From NCBI RefSeq assembly GCF_023617245.1, contig NZ_CP067396.1:1488001-1552000 (forward strand): a DNA stretch of 64,000 nucleotides, in the 5' to 3' direction. The translations under genes and the position numbers were made by a program. Origin of the DNA: Lysobacter enzymogenes (GTDB lineage Bacteria; Pseudomonadota; Gammaproteobacteria; Xanthomonadales; Xanthomonadaceae). Shown here one piece after another: positions 36,814-45,708 of this stretch (positions are counted from its first letter, which is position 1; each line of letters begins with the position of its first letter). Under the pieces are notes generated by a model. It saw only the letters and a list, made by a program, of their open reading frames with translations, was not told the origin of the DNA and ran no database searches.

Positions 36814-37386
36814 TCAGCTTTTCGCCGCCGACCCATCCGGATTGCGCTCGATCATCCAAAGCCCCGCCCACAGCTTCAGATCCAACTCATACCCCTCCGC
36901 TTGCCGCGCCATCAGCCAGGTCGGCGCGTCCGCGCGCGGGACTTCGTGGACGACGATGTCCTCGCCGGCGACGCCGCCGCCGGGGCCGACGCGGTGCAGG
37001 TCGCTGGCGCGGACGAAGGCGATGCGTTCGCTGCTCATGCCGGCCGAGGTCGGGCCGGTCAGCAGGACTTCGACCCGGCGCGGTTCCCAGCCGGTTTCCT
37101 CGATCAATTCGCGCGCGGCGGCCGATTCCAGGGTGTCGTGGGCGTGGTCGTCGCCGACCAAGCCGGCCGGCATTTCGATGGTGCGGGCGTTGAGCGGGAC
37201 GCGGAACTGTTCGACGAACAGGATGTTGTCGTCGGGAGTGACCGCGATGATGATCACCGCCATGCCCTTGCCGTGGGTGCGCTCGGCGTACTCCCAATGG
37301 CCGCGCCGCATCATCCGCAGCCACTGGCCGTTGTAGATGGTTTCCACGGGTTCGTGCTGGGCGGAATGATCTCGATCTGCGGTCAT
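36814..37386 (-). CDS. NUDIX hydrolase, ADP-ribose pyrophosphatase-like
   Basis: 190 residues. The Nudix box lies around GDDHAHDTLESAAARELIEE with ETGWE, preceded by EQFRVPLNARTIEMPAGLVG, as in NudF/ADP-ribose pyrophosphatases that hydrolyse ADP-ribose or other NDP-sugars. Cytoplasmic. The NDP-sugar-type activity is interesting beside the polysaccharide cluster, but its codon use matches the core genome. Confidence 0.85.
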   Translation of the reverse strand: MTADRDHSAQHEPVETIYNGQWLRMMRRGHWEYAERTHGKGMAVIIIAVTPDDNILFVEQFRVPLNARTIEMPAGLVGDDHAHDTLESAAARELIEETGWEPRRVEVLLTGPTSAGMSSERIAFVRASDLHRVGPGGGVAGEDIVVHEVPRADAPTWLMARQAEGYELDLKLWAGLWMIERNPDGSAAKS

Positions 37387-37522
37387 GGGGTTCCTCGCCG
37401 GTGCCCGCGGCCGCTACGGCGGCGGGCGGTGTGATGGGATGCGGTGGCGCCGGGCCGCGCGAGGTCCGCGGCGGCGCGGCGGCGGGACGCGCGTCGCGCG
37501 TTCCCGTGGGATGGCAACGATG

Positions 37523-38464
37523 CTACGACGGAACCTGTGACGCAGCGAAGTCGAGCCCGACCGCGGCGTACAGCCGGCGCCGGGTCATCGGGCCGAAGCG
37601 CAGGCGGTCGCACAGCGCTTGCAGAGTGTCGGCGTCGGCGCCGCCGCGGCGGTAGCGGCCGCCGTCGTCGGCCAGCGGCGCGTCCAGCGCGATCGTGGTC
37701 AGTTGCCGGCACAGCAGCGCCTGATCGCGGTGCGCGCGCAGCTTGGCCGCGGCGCTGGCGGCGCCGCGCAGGCGCAGGAACGGGACTTCCTCGACCCGCG
37801 CCAGCAGCGCGTCGAGGCTGCCGAAGTGGCCGAGCAGCGCGGCCGCGGTCTTGGCGCCGATGCCGGGCACGCCGGGGATGTTGTCGACCGCGTCGCCGCA
37901 CAGCGCCAGGTAGTCGGCGATCTGGGTCGCCTGCACGCCGTGGCGCTCGGGCACGCCGGCGGCGGTCCAGCGCAGGCCGCGGGCGAAGTCCCATTGCTCG
38001 TCGGCGGCGTCGAGCAACTGCGACAGATCCTTGTCGGCGGACACGATCACCCCGCGGTAGCCGTGGCCGCGCATGCGCAGCAGCGCGCTGCCGATCAGGT
38101 CGTCGGCCTCGTACTGCGCGTCGGCCAGCACGCTCAGGCCCAGCGCCGAGCACAGCGCCTTGCAATGGCCGAACTGGCGCTTGAGCGCGTCCGGCGCCGG
38201 CTCGCGGTTGGCCTTGTAGGCCGGATAGAGCGCGTTGCGGAAGCACGAGTCCAGCGCTTCGTCGAAGGCCACGGCGATGTGCTGCGGCCGTTCGCGCTCG
38301 ATCAGCTCCAGCAGGAAGCGGGCGAAGCCGTGCACGGCGTTGCTCGGCCAGCCTTCGGCGTCCTGGAAGTCGTCGGGGATCGAATGCCAGGCGCGGAACA
38401 CGTACAGGCTGGCGTCGACGAGGTAGACCGGCGTTTGCGCGGCCGGGGCGGGCGGGGAAGTCAT
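37523..38464 (-). CDS. 5'-3' exonuclease (Pol I N-terminal-like, ExoIX/Xni type)
   Basis: 313 residues. Stand-alone flap exonuclease: YLVDASLYVFRAWHS, FDEALDSCFRNALYPAYKANR, YEADDLIGSALLR, VSADKDLSQLL and the helix-hairpin-helix DNIPGVPGIGAKTAAALL. Conserved Asp/Glu metal ligands are present. Acts on 5' flaps in DNA repair or Okazaki-fragment processing. No polymerase domain follows. Confidence 0.88.
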   Translation of the reverse strand: MTSPPAPAAQTPVYLVDASLYVFRAWHSIPDDFQDAEGWPSNAVHGFARFLLELIERERPQHIAVAFDEALDSCFRNALYPAYKANREPAPDALKRQFGHCKALCSALGLSVLADAQYEADDLIGSALLRMRGHGYRGVIVSADKDLSQLLDAADEQWDFARGLRWTAAGVPERHGVQATQIADYLALCGDAVDNIPGVPGIGAKTAAALLGHFGSLDALLARVEEVPFLRLRGAASAAAKLRAHRDQALLCRQLTTIALDAPLADDGGRYRRGGADADTLQALCDRLRFGPMTRRRLYAAVGLDFAASQVPS

Positions 38465-38537
38465 GCCCGCATTCCAGCACGCGCGGCGCCGCGCGGATAC
38501 CGTCGGCGGTAGCGCGCGGCGGACGCGGCGGGCGCGC

Positions 38538-39119
38538 TCACGGCGACCAGGCCTGGGTCAGCGCGAGCGGGTCCGGACGTTCGCGCTCGGGCGCTTCGAG
38601 CTTGGCGGTGCCGATGTGGATGAAGCCGACGATGCGTTCGTGCGCCTGCACGCCGAGCCAGCGCTCGACCTGTTCGTCGTAGGCCGGCCAGCCGGTCAGC
38701 CACACCGCGCCGTAACCGAGTGCCTGCGCGGCCTGCAGCAGGGCGAAGCAGACGCAGCCGGCGGTGAGGGTGCGTTCGAGCTCGGGGATCTTCTCGTCCG
38801 GGCCGAGCTGGGCGATGACGGCGACGATCAGCGGCGCGTACGAGAAACGGCCGCGGTCTTTCTCCACCGAGGCCGGGCCGGCATCGGGAAAACGCTCGAT
38901 GCCGCGCGCGGCGACGCGCTCGCCGAGCACGTGGCGGGCGTCGCCTTGCAGGGTCAGGAAGCGGAACGGCACGCGCTTGCCGTGGTCGGGCACGCGCACC
39001 GCCGCCGCCAACATACGCTGGAGGTCGGATTCGTCCGGTCCGGGCTCGGACAACTGCTTGGCGGGCACCGAACGGCGGCGGTCGAGGGCGGCGAGGAGGG
39101 TGGGGTCGGAGGTAGGCAT
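38538..39119 (-). CDS. Nitroreductase family protein (YdjA-like)
   Basis: 193 residues. FMN-binding nitroreductase fold: RRSVPAKQLSEPGP at the N-terminus (RRS FMN-phosphate site), AVRVPDHGKRVPFRFL, and ALGYGAVWLTGWPAY near the C-terminus with FIHIGTAK. The short length and VPDHG motif match the YdjA subgroup. Divergent from the DUF1631 gene across 121 bp. Confidence 0.85.
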   Translation of the reverse strand: MPTSDPTLLAALDRRRSVPAKQLSEPGPDESDLQRMLAAAVRVPDHGKRVPFRFLTLQGDARHVLGERVAARGIERFPDAGPASVEKDRGRFSYAPLIVAVIAQLGPDEKIPELERTLTAGCVCFALLQAAQALGYGAVWLTGWPAYDEQVERWLGVQAHERIVGFIHIGTAKLEAPERERPDPLALTQAWSP

Positions 39120-39240
39120 TTAAGGAATCTGAATGTCGGTCACAAAAATGAACGGCGACACATGAATGGTCGCATCTAGGCACTATCCTGACGTTCGCGG
39201 TCGCAAAAAGACGTAGCCGCAATCATCAGGGGGAACGCGA

Positions 39241-41526
39241 GTGTCCGGTCACTTGCACGGCGTCGTTCACAACACGCGGGCAGATCCTGCACGCGTGCTC
39301 GAAGAACTCAAACGACAGACGCTCGAGCAACTCGGGGGGCTGCCCGGTTCCCTGTACGGACCGATCGAGGATGCCCTCAAGGCCGATTCGCTCAAGGGCG
39401 ACGGCCGCAACCACCAGTTCGAAGACCAGGCCGCATTGTGGGTCCTGCGCCAGCAACAGGCCAGCCATGTCATGGCGTTCCGCCAGCAGATCGGCCAGGG
39501 CTTCGAGGCGTTCCGCGCGCCCGGCGCGGCGGTCGGCGGGGTCGGCGGTTCGCCGCTGCAACTGGTCGGCGAGCAGCAACTGGCGTTCGATCTCGACGGC
39601 GAGCGCCTGGTCGAACTGCTGGAGCAGCGCTACCAGCGCCCGCTGGAAATGGTGCGCGCGCGCCTGCAGATGCTGGCCCAGGCGATGGGCGCGCCGGAAG
39701 GCGTCAACCCGGTCGGCCCGTATCGCCTGATCAAGGCCTTCACCTCGGTCTATACCGAAGCCCAGGTCACCGAAAGCCTGCGCATGCGGCTGTTCCGCCA
39801 GTACGAACAGGAGCTGGCGCGCCTGCTCGGCGACATGTACGCGCGCCTCAACCAGGTGCTCGCCACCGCCGGCTACGGCATGGCCACCGGCGCGCCGCCG
39901 GCCGGCCCGGCGCGCGCGGCGGCCGAAGAGCGCCGCGACCGCAACACGCTCGACGGCGTGTTCGACACCGTTCCGCATCGCGAGGCCGCAGCGTCCGTGC
40001 CGCACGACTATCAACAAGGATCGTATCCGCCCGCACCGGGCCAGGGCTCCGGCTACGCGGCGCAGGGCGGGGCGGTGTCGCAGGTGGAAGTGGCGGCGAT
40101 GGCGGCCGAACTGGCCGAACTGCGCACCCAACTGCATGCCTGGCGCGAGGGGCTGATCAAGGGCGGCGGCCTGCCGCCCGGACAGCAGCCGCAGCGCACC
40201 ATGGCCCAGCGCCGCGAACTGCGCGTGGACGAAGTGGTCGGCATGGCCTCGCTGTTGCAGCCCGAGCCGCCGGATGCGTTCGCGCGCGCGCTGGCGGTGT
40301 CCGGGCGCCTGGGCGAGACCATCCGCGACCAGCTCTTCGACGGCGCGCGCCGGCTCGGCTTCAATCCCGACCAGACCTGCTTCAGCCCCGAGGAAGACGA
40401 CGCGATCGACCTGGTCGCGCTGTTGTTCGACTCGCTGTTCCGCAACCACGCCCTGCAGGACCGCGCCCGCCGCGTGTACGCGCGGTTGGTGATGCCCTAC
40501 GTCAAGGTCGCGCTGACCGACAACGCGGTGTTCGTCAAGCGCGAACACCCCGCGCGGCGCCTGCTCGATGCGATCACCGAGGCCTGCGAAGGCAACGACG
40601 GCGAGACGCCGCAGGACCGCGACCTGCTCGAACGCGCGTCGGACATCTCCCAGCGCATCGTTTCCGACTACAACGAAGACTTGGCGGTGTTCGAGCTGGC
40701 CCACGCCGAGCTCGACGCGATGCTGGCCCAGCACCGCCGCCGGATCGAATTGCAGGAACAGCGCGCGGCCAAGGCCACCTACGGCCGCGAGCGCCTCGGC
40801 GCCGCGCGCAGCCAGGCCGACCAGGCGGTGCGCGAGCGCATCGCCGACGGCAAGCTGACCTCGGCGGTGGCCGATTTCATTTCCACGCCCTGGCGCCACC
40901 ACCTGGTGCAGGTGCTGCTGCGCGAGAACGAAGACCCCAAGCGCCGCGCCCAGGCGATGGCGCTGGGCGATGCGCTGGTGATGGCCGACAAGCTCGCCGC
41001 CGAAAACCGCGGCCGCGAGCTGGCCGACCAGTTGCTGGCGCTGCAGCCGATCATCATCCAGTGCCTGTCGTCCTCGGGCCTGGACGAAAGCGCCGCCCAG
41101 CACGCCATGGCCGGGCTGGTGCGGGCGCTGGCGACGCCGGACAAGGAGCGCGCCGATCATCCGCAGCCCAGCGCCGCCGAAGTCGAGGAGGACGTGGCCG
41201 AGGAACGCCGCCGCTACCTCGCCGACGACGCCGCCCAGGGCGGCCACGACCCGCTGCTGGCCGAACGCATGCGCCAGCTCGAACCCGGCGACTGGCTGCG
41301 CCTGACCAGCCTGCAGGGCGAGACCGTTGCGGTGAAGGTCGCCTGGCTCAGCCCGCTGACCTCGCGCCTGCTGCTGGTCAACCGCCGCGGCGTGCGCGCC
41401 CTGGTCGCCTCGGCCGAGGAACTGGCGATGCTGGCCGCCTCCGGCCGGCTGGTGGTCGGCGCCGAGCGCACCGCGTTCGATGAGGCGATGCGGCAGGTGC
41501 GGCGCCATCTGGATCGCGTTATTTGA
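39241..41526 (+). CDS. DUF1631 family protein
   Basis: 761 residues starting with GTG 39241, preceded by an AGGGGG ribosome-binding site. The sequence matches the long DUF1631 family: mainly helical, with segments RNHQFEDQAALWVLRQQ, the LFRQYEQELARLLGDMY region and LLFDSLFRNHALQDRAR, and a beta-rich C-terminal piece about 680-745 (LEPGDWLRLTSLQGETVAVKV region) that is faintly PilZ-like. No catalytic motif is visible; its cellular role is not established. Confidence 0.8.
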   Translation: MSGHLHGVVHNTRADPARVLEELKRQTLEQLGGLPGSLYGPIEDALKADSLKGDGRNHQFEDQAALWVLRQQQASHVMAFRQQIGQGFEAFRAPGAAVGGVGGSPLQLVGEQQLAFDLDGERLVELLEQRYQRPLEMVRARLQMLAQAMGAPEGVNPVGPYRLIKAFTSVYTEAQVTESLRMRLFRQYEQELARLLGDMYARLNQVLATAGYGMATGAPPAGPARAAAEERRDRNTLDGVFDTVPHREAAASVPHDYQQGSYPPAPGQGSGYAAQGGAVSQVEVAAMAAELAELRTQLHAWREGLIKGGGLPPGQQPQRTMAQRRELRVDEVVGMASLLQPEPPDAFARALAVSGRLGETIRDQLFDGARRLGFNPDQTCFSPEEDDAIDLVALLFDSLFRNHALQDRARRVYARLVMPYVKVALTDNAVFVKREHPARRLLDAITEACEGNDGETPQDRDLLERASDISQRIVSDYNEDLAVFELAHAELDAMLAQHRRRIELQEQRAAKATYGRERLGAARSQADQAVRERIADGKLTSAVADFISTPWRHHLVQVLLRENEDPKRRAQAMALGDALVMADKLAAENRGRELADQLLALQPIIIQCLSSSGLDESAAQHAMAGLVRALATPDKERADHPQPSAAEVEEDVAEERRRYLADDAAQGGHDPLLAERMRQLEPGDWLRLTSLQGETVAVKVAWLSPLTSRLLLVNRRGVRALVASAEELAMLAASGRLVVGAERTAFDEAMRQVRRHLDRVI

Positions 41527-41640
41527 AGCGAGAAGCGAGCGCAGAGAAGCGAGAAGCGAGCGCAGAGAAGTGAGAAGTGAGAAGGAGCGGCGCTAACCGC
41601 CTTTGCTCACTTCTCACTCCTCCACGCTCACTTCTCGCTC
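41525..41640. repeat. 21-bp tandem repeats with an inverted counterpart
   Basis: GAAGCGAGAAGCGAGCGCAG(A) occurs twice exactly (41525-41545, 41546-41566), followed by a diverged third unit (GAAGTGAGAAGTGAGAAGG). The opposite-strand version (CTCACTTCTCACTCC ... CTCACTTCTCGCTCC, 41606-41640) follows after a short loop. The first unit overlaps the stop region of the DUF1631 gene. Confidence 0.8.
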
Positions 41641-41689
41641 CTGCCCCCGGCATCCGCTACGATCAGCCAAACCGGGCACGGAGCAGAGC

Positions 41690-42808
41690 ATGTCGGGCAT
41701 CACGATTGGTGTGGCCAGCGAGACCGCGGCCGGCGAACAGCGCGTGGCGCTGACGCCGGAGACCTGCAAGAAACTGATCGCCCGCGGTGCGCGCGTGCGC
41801 ATCCAGCGCGGCGCCGGACGCGGCGCGAGCTTCACCGACGAGGCCTACGTCCAGGCCGGCGCCGAACTGGCCGACGACGCCGCCGGCGCCACCGCCCAGG
41901 CCGACGTGGTGCTGTGCGTGCAGGCGCCCGACGGCGAGCGGCTGAACCTGCTGCGCAAAGGCGCGGCCCTGGTCGGCCTGCTGCAGCCGCAGGCCGACGC
42001 CGCGCGCGCCGAGGCCATCGTCGCGCGCCAGCTGCTGGCGTTCCCGCTGGAACGCCTGCCGCGCACCACCCGCGCCCAGGCCATGGACGTGCTCAGCTCG
42101 CAGGCCGGCATGGCCGGCTACAAGGCGGTGCTGATCGCCGCCCAACTGGCGCCGCGCTTCTTCCCGATGCTGACCACTGCCGCCGGCACCATCCGGCCCT
42201 CGCGCGTGCTGATCGTCGGCGCCGGCGTGGCCGGATTGCAGGCGGTGGCCACGGCCAAGCGCCTGGGCGCGCAGGTCGAAGGCTTCGACGTGCGGCCGGA
42301 GACGCGCGAGCAGATCGAATCGCTCGGCGGCAAGTTTCTCGACCTCGGCGTCAGTGCCGCGGGCGAGGGCGGCTACGCGCGCCAGCTCACCGACGAAGAG
42401 CGCGCCGAACAGCAGCGCCGGCTCGGCGAACACCTCAAGAACGTCGACGTGATCGTCTGCACCGCCGCGGTGCCGGGCCGTCCGGCGCCGAAGATCGTGA
42501 CCGCGGCGATGATCGCCGGGATGAAGCCCGGCAGCGTGCTGGTCGACCTCGCCGCCGAGACCGGCGGCAACTGCGAACTGACCCGCCCGGGCGAGACCGT
42601 CGACGCCAACGGCGTGACCATCGCCGGCCCGCTGAACCTCGCCAGCGCCGGCGCGGTCCATGCCAGCGAGATGTTCGCGCGCAACGTGCTCAACTTCGTC
42701 AGCCTGTTCGTCGACGGCGGCGAACTCAAGTACGACTGGGACGACGAGTTGCTGGCCAAGACGGTGTGGCCGGAGCGCAAGGCGCAGGCGCAGAGCGCGG
42801 CCGCGTAG
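41690..42808 (+). CDS. pntAA: NAD(P) transhydrogenase alpha subunit, part 1 (domain I)
   Basis: 372 residues. Proton-translocating transhydrogenase NAD-binding domain: VASETAAGEQRVALTPETC, AMDVLSSQAGMAGYKAV, LIVGAGVAGLQAVATAKRLGA, and GFDVRPETREQIESLGGKF. Corresponds to the soluble domain I subunit of three-subunit PNTs. pntAB and pntB are not adjacent: they start 2.4 kb downstream, beyond a minus-strand three-gene cassette. Confidence 0.93.
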   Translation: MSGITIGVASETAAGEQRVALTPETCKKLIARGARVRIQRGAGRGASFTDEAYVQAGAELADDAAGATAQADVVLCVQAPDGERLNLLRKGAALVGLLQPQADAARAEAIVARQLLAFPLERLPRTTRAQAMDVLSSQAGMAGYKAVLIAAQLAPRFFPMLTTAAGTIRPSRVLIVGAGVAGLQAVATAKRLGAQVEGFDVRPETREQIESLGGKFLDLGVSAAGEGGYARQLTDEERAEQQRRLGEHLKNVDVIVCTAAVPGRPAPKIVTAAMIAGMKPGSVLVDLAAETGGNCELTRPGETVDANGVTIAGPLNLASAGAVHASEMFARNVLNFVSLFVDGGELKYDWDDELLAKTVWPERKAQAQSAAA

Positions 42809-42819
42809 CCGCGTTCTTT

Positions 42820-42846
42820 GAAAGGGCCGCTTTTGCGGACCCTTTC
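42820..42846 (+). other. Hairpin after pntAA
   Basis: GAAAGGGCCGC-TTTT-GCGGACCCTTTC forms a near-perfect stem with one unpaired base and no T-run. It may stabilise the pntAA 3' end or be a weak terminator. Confidence 0.5.
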
Positions 42847-42863
42847 GGTGAGAGGGCTATTTT

Positions 42864-43252
42864 GTGGTAGGGCCTTCAGGCCCGATGCTCTTGTTTCGGA
42901 TCGCGGTGACCTGAGAGAAAAGCGTCGGGCCTGAAGGCCCTCCCACAACAGCAGGCGTCGGGCCTCAAAGCCCTGCCATGGCATGGCGGCACGGACTGCA
43001 TCGCCGGTGAAACAGAACCGGCGAACGCGGAGATCCGAACGCTGCTCAGGTTCCTGCCCCGCAGCTTTGGATCTCCGCGTTCGCGCGGAGGCTGAGTCCT
43101 GCAGCGAATAGTCGGCCGCGCCCTGTAGGAGCGACGCAAGTCGCGACCGCGCAACCTCAATCACGTCGTCACTGCGATCGATTGCGCAGGCCTGCGGCTC
43201 GTTGCGTCGTTGTTGCGGTTTCGCGGTCGCGACTCGCGTCGCTCCTACAGGG
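42864..43252. repeat. Mixed repeat block (families C and D and a 15-bp inverted repeat)
   Basis: A family-D unit on the plus strand (about 42868-42888) is followed by two in the opposite sense (GTCGGGCCTGAAGGCCCTCC at about 42925 and a variant to 42983). A perfect 15-bp inverted repeat pairs CGAACGCGGAGATCC (43022-43036) with 43069-43083. Family-C elements 43121-43151 and 43222-43252 are inverted. No gene is seen in this stretch of about 470 bp between pntAA and the minus-strand DUF3106 gene. Confidence 0.8.
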
Positions 43253-43282
43253 AGCCGGCGCGGCTTTAGCGGCGACTCGTCG

Positions 43283-43774
43283 TCAATTGCGCGGCGGCGG
43301 CGGAGGAGGCGGCGGGAAATGGTGGTCGCCGCGCTGTTTCGGCGGCGGCGGGTTGGACTCGGCCCAGGCGCGGCGCTGGTCGGGCGTCATCGTCCGCCAC
43401 TTCTCCATCAGCGCGCGTTTGCCGTTCTCGTCGAGGCCGCGCATCTTGCCGTACAGCGCGCGCATCTGCCCGCGTTCCTCCGGATTCAGGCCTTCCCAGC
43501 GCTTCATCCCGTTGCGCGCCTCGCGGCGTTCGTCCGGGGTCATCTGCTGCCAGCGGCGCGCGCGGTCGAGCATGCGCTGGCGCTCTTCGGGCTGGGTGTT
43601 CCAGCGGTCGCGCATCGGCGCGATCAACTGTTCGCGCTGGGCCTGGCTGAGTTGGTCCCAGTTGGGCAGGGCGGCGCCGGCCGGGGCGGTTTGCGCGGCG
43701 GCGAGCGCGGGCGCGGCCACGGCGAGGACCAGGGCCAGCAGCGGTTCGGCGCGGCGGAAGAAGGGGCGGCGCAT
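43283..43774 (-). CDS. DUF3106-like secreted/periplasmic protein
   Basis: 163 residues. Signal peptide about 1-28 (ALVLAVAAPALAAAQ). Repeated helical units of the type PEERQRMLDRARRWQQMTPDE and LNPEERGQMRALYGKMRGLD give a Arg/Glu-rich helical protein like DUF3106. The C-terminus is a poly-proline stretch (PPPPPPPP). Third gene after the sigma factor and DUF3619-like gene, in an arrangement known beside ECF-type sigma factors in proteobacteria. Confidence 0.75.
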   Translation of the reverse strand: MRRPFFRRAEPLLALVLAVAAPALAAAQTAPAGAALPNWDQLSQAQREQLIAPMRDRWNTQPEERQRMLDRARRWQQMTPDERREARNGMKRWEGLNPEERGQMRALYGKMRGLDENGKRALMEKWRTMTPDQRRAWAESNPPPPKQRGDHHFPPPPPPPPRN

Positions 43775-43780
43775 GGCGGG

Positions 43781-44254
43781 TTACTCCAGGTGGGTCTGCG
43801 GCAGCGCGTCGGTGTTGGACGCCAGCCACAGGTACAGATCGGGATTCTCGTCGAGCGCGGCCACGGCGGTGTCCGGGTCGTAGCTCGCCTCGGCCGCGAC
43901 CGCGGCCGCGGCCGGCGCGGCCGAGGCCGGCTGCTGCGCGACCTGCGCCGGCGCGTCTGCCGGCAGCGGCGCGCCGCCGCCGGCGAACTGCAGGCCCAGC
44001 GCCAGCGCGACCGCGGCCACGCCGGAACTGGCCAGGGTCCAGCCGAGGAGGCCGCCGCGGCCCCGTCGGGGCTGGGCGGCGGCCTCGCTGCGGATCGTAC
44101 GCAGCCGCTGGCGGACCTGCGGGCTCAGCCGTTCGAGCGACTGCGCGTGCAGATCGCGCAGGGCCGCGTCGAAACGCGCGTCCGCTTCGTCCGCCGGGCT
44201 TGCGCGGTGCGGCGCCGGGGTGCGGCCGTCGGCGCTGCGCGGGTCGGTGTTCAT
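43781..44254 (-). CDS. DUF3619-like putative anti-sigma/membrane protein
   Basis: 157 residues. Cytoplasmic N-terminal helical region (ADARFDAALRDLHAQSLERL, then SPQVRQRLRTIR), one transmembrane helix (about 73-92, GWTLASSGVAAVALALGLQF) and an Ala-rich outer region. Overlaps the sigma-factor stop as ATGA, and GGAGG precedes the ATG by seven bases. Topology and context suggest regulation of the sigma factor; this is inference. Confidence 0.7.
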   Translation of the reverse strand: MNTDPRSADGRTPAPHRASPADEADARFDAALRDLHAQSLERLSPQVRQRLRTIRSEAAAQPRRGRGGLLGWTLASSGVAAVALALGLQFAGGGAPLPADAPAQVAQQPASAAPAAAAVAAEASYDPDTAVAALDENPDLYLWLASNTDALPQTHLE

Positions 44255-45036
44255 CGCCATTCCTCCAATTGCCGCTGCAGCGCCTCGCGCGCCCGCGACA
44301 GATGCGTCTTCACCGCGCCTTCGCTGCAGCCCATCGCCCGCGCGGTCGTGGCGACGTCGAGTTCTTCCAGGACCCGCAGCGAAAACGCTTCGCGTTGCCG
44401 CCGCGGCAGTGTTTGCAGCGCCTGCGCGAGCCGGCCGTAGGCTTCGCGCCCGTCGTGGGTGCGTTGCGGGTCGGGGCCGTCGTCGGCCCAGTCGGCCGGC
44501 GCGTCGTCCTCGCCGCGCGCGGCCGGCAGCAGCCAGCGCAGGCGGAACGCGCGCCGCCGCTGCACATCGACGATGCGGCTGCGCAGGATGCTCCAGAACA
44601 GCGGCGTCCATTCCTGCGGCGGGCGGTCGCGGTAACCGAGCATCTTCATCATCGCGTCCTGCACCGCGTCGAGCGCGTCCTCGCGGTGGCGCAGGCCCAG
44701 TTCGGCGAAGCGGAACGCGCGCGTGCCCAGGCCGGCGAGGAATTCCTCCAGACTGGCCGGCAGCCGCGCCGGGGCCGGGTCGCGCTCCGGCGGCGGCAGC
44801 GCGGTCGCGGCGTCGAAGTCGTCCTCGTGCTCGCCGGCCGTCGCCGCGGGTGCGGGCGCGTTCGGCCCGGGTGGCGTGGGCCCGGGCGGCGTGGGTCCAG
44901 CCGAATCCGGCCCGGCCGCGGCCGCCGCGCCGGCACCGGCCGGGCGCGCGCGCCCGGGCTGGCGGGCGTCGTAGCGATGCTCCAGCGGATCGTTCGGCGG
45001 CAGCGGCTCGGACTCGACGCTCACGGCCTCCAGCAT
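44251..45036 (-). CDS. ECF-type RNA polymerase sigma factor
   Basis: 261 residues from ATG 45036; the true start may lie further upstream (a GTG at 45144 extends the frame). Region 2 is EDALDAVQDAMMKML ... WTPLFWSILRSRIVDVQRRR; region 4 HTH is LQTLPRRQREAFSLRVLEEL and GCSEGAVKTHLSRAREAL. The first 80-90 residues are an Ala/Pro-rich extension with GPTPPGP repeats, unusual for a compact ECF sigma. First gene of a minus-strand cassette, divergent from pntAB. Confidence 0.85.
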   Translation of the reverse strand: MLEAVSVESEPLPPNDPLEHRYDARQPGRARPAGAGAAAAAGPDSAGPTPPGPTPPGPNAPAPAATAGEHEDDFDAATALPPPERDPAPARLPASLEEFLAGLGTRAFRFAELGLRHREDALDAVQDAMMKMLGYRDRPPQEWTPLFWSILRSRIVDVQRRRAFRLRWLLPAARGEDDAPADWADDGPDPQRTHDGREAYGRLAQALQTLPRRQREAFSLRVLEELDVATTARAMGCSEGAVKTHLSRAREALQRQLEEWR

Positions 45037-45262
45037 ACGGGTGGCGGGCGGTTGCAGCACGCGCGCGCCCTCAGCCGCGCGCGGCCGGCCGGCGGTGGCG
45101 GCGATGGGCATGGGCGGGCTTGGGCATGCGGACGGTTCCTGCACCGGAATGTGCGGCGCTTACACAATCCGCAAACGTCCGCCCCCGGGATCGGTTGACA
45201 ACGGTGGCGCTGCATTCACGGACGGTTATGATGGCGCGGACGACGCATGGGGACAGATCCGG

Positions 45263-45568
45263 ATGAACGACGGTTTTGTGGCGCTGTATATCTTCATGCT
45301 GGCGGCCATCGCCGGCCACGTGATCATCTCGCGGGTGCCGGTGATCCTGCACACCCCGCTGATGTCCGGCTCCAACTTCATCCACGGCATCGTGCTGATC
45401 GGCGCGATCATCGTCCTGGGCCACGCCGACAACCTGACGGAGAAGGTCATCGGCTTCGTCGCGGTGCTGCTCGGCGCCGGCAACGCCGCCGGCGGCTACG
45501 TGGTGACCGAGCGCATGCTGGAGATGTTCAAGTCCAGCAAGAAGCCCGCCGGCAAGGCGGGCGGCTGA
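45263..45568 (+). CDS. pntAB: NAD(P) transhydrogenase alpha subunit, part 2
   Basis: 101 residues, three membrane helices: FVALYIFMLAAIAGHVIISRVP, SGSNFIHGIVLIGAIIVLG, and the VIGFVAVLLGAGNAAGGYVVTERML region. Matches the short PntAB membrane subunit of three-gene transhydrogenases. Ends with KKPAGKAGG. pntB follows in the same operon. Confidence 0.93.
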   Translation: MNDGFVALYIFMLAAIAGHVIISRVPVILHTPLMSGSNFIHGIVLIGAIIVLGHADNLTEKVIGFVAVLLGAGNAAGGYVVTERMLEMFKSSKKPAGKAGG

Positions 45569-45708
45569 ATGCGCCGCACCTGCGGTACCTCGCGGCGGCC
45601 GCGGCCGCCGTCTTCGGCGCGGCTCTGCTCGCCGTTCCTTTCCTCCTCGCTTTTCTCGGCTGGGCGCTGCCCGTGGGGCAGCTGTCGTTCTATGGAGCGC
45701 GCGCGCTG

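Noticed and set aside
37523..38464. DNA polymerase I
   Set aside because: Only the 5'-3' exonuclease domain is present and a normal stop ends it at 313 residues; no polymerase domain follows.
42864..43252. Possible insertion sequence at the pnt junction
   Set aside because: No transposase-like frame or target-site duplication; the sequence consists of short palindromic repeats.
45195..45232. TTGACA and TATGAT as a pntAB promoter
   Set aside because: The boxes are individually good but 26 bp apart, too far for a standard sigma-70 promoter; at 17-bp spacing the -10 would be ACGGAC, which is poor.
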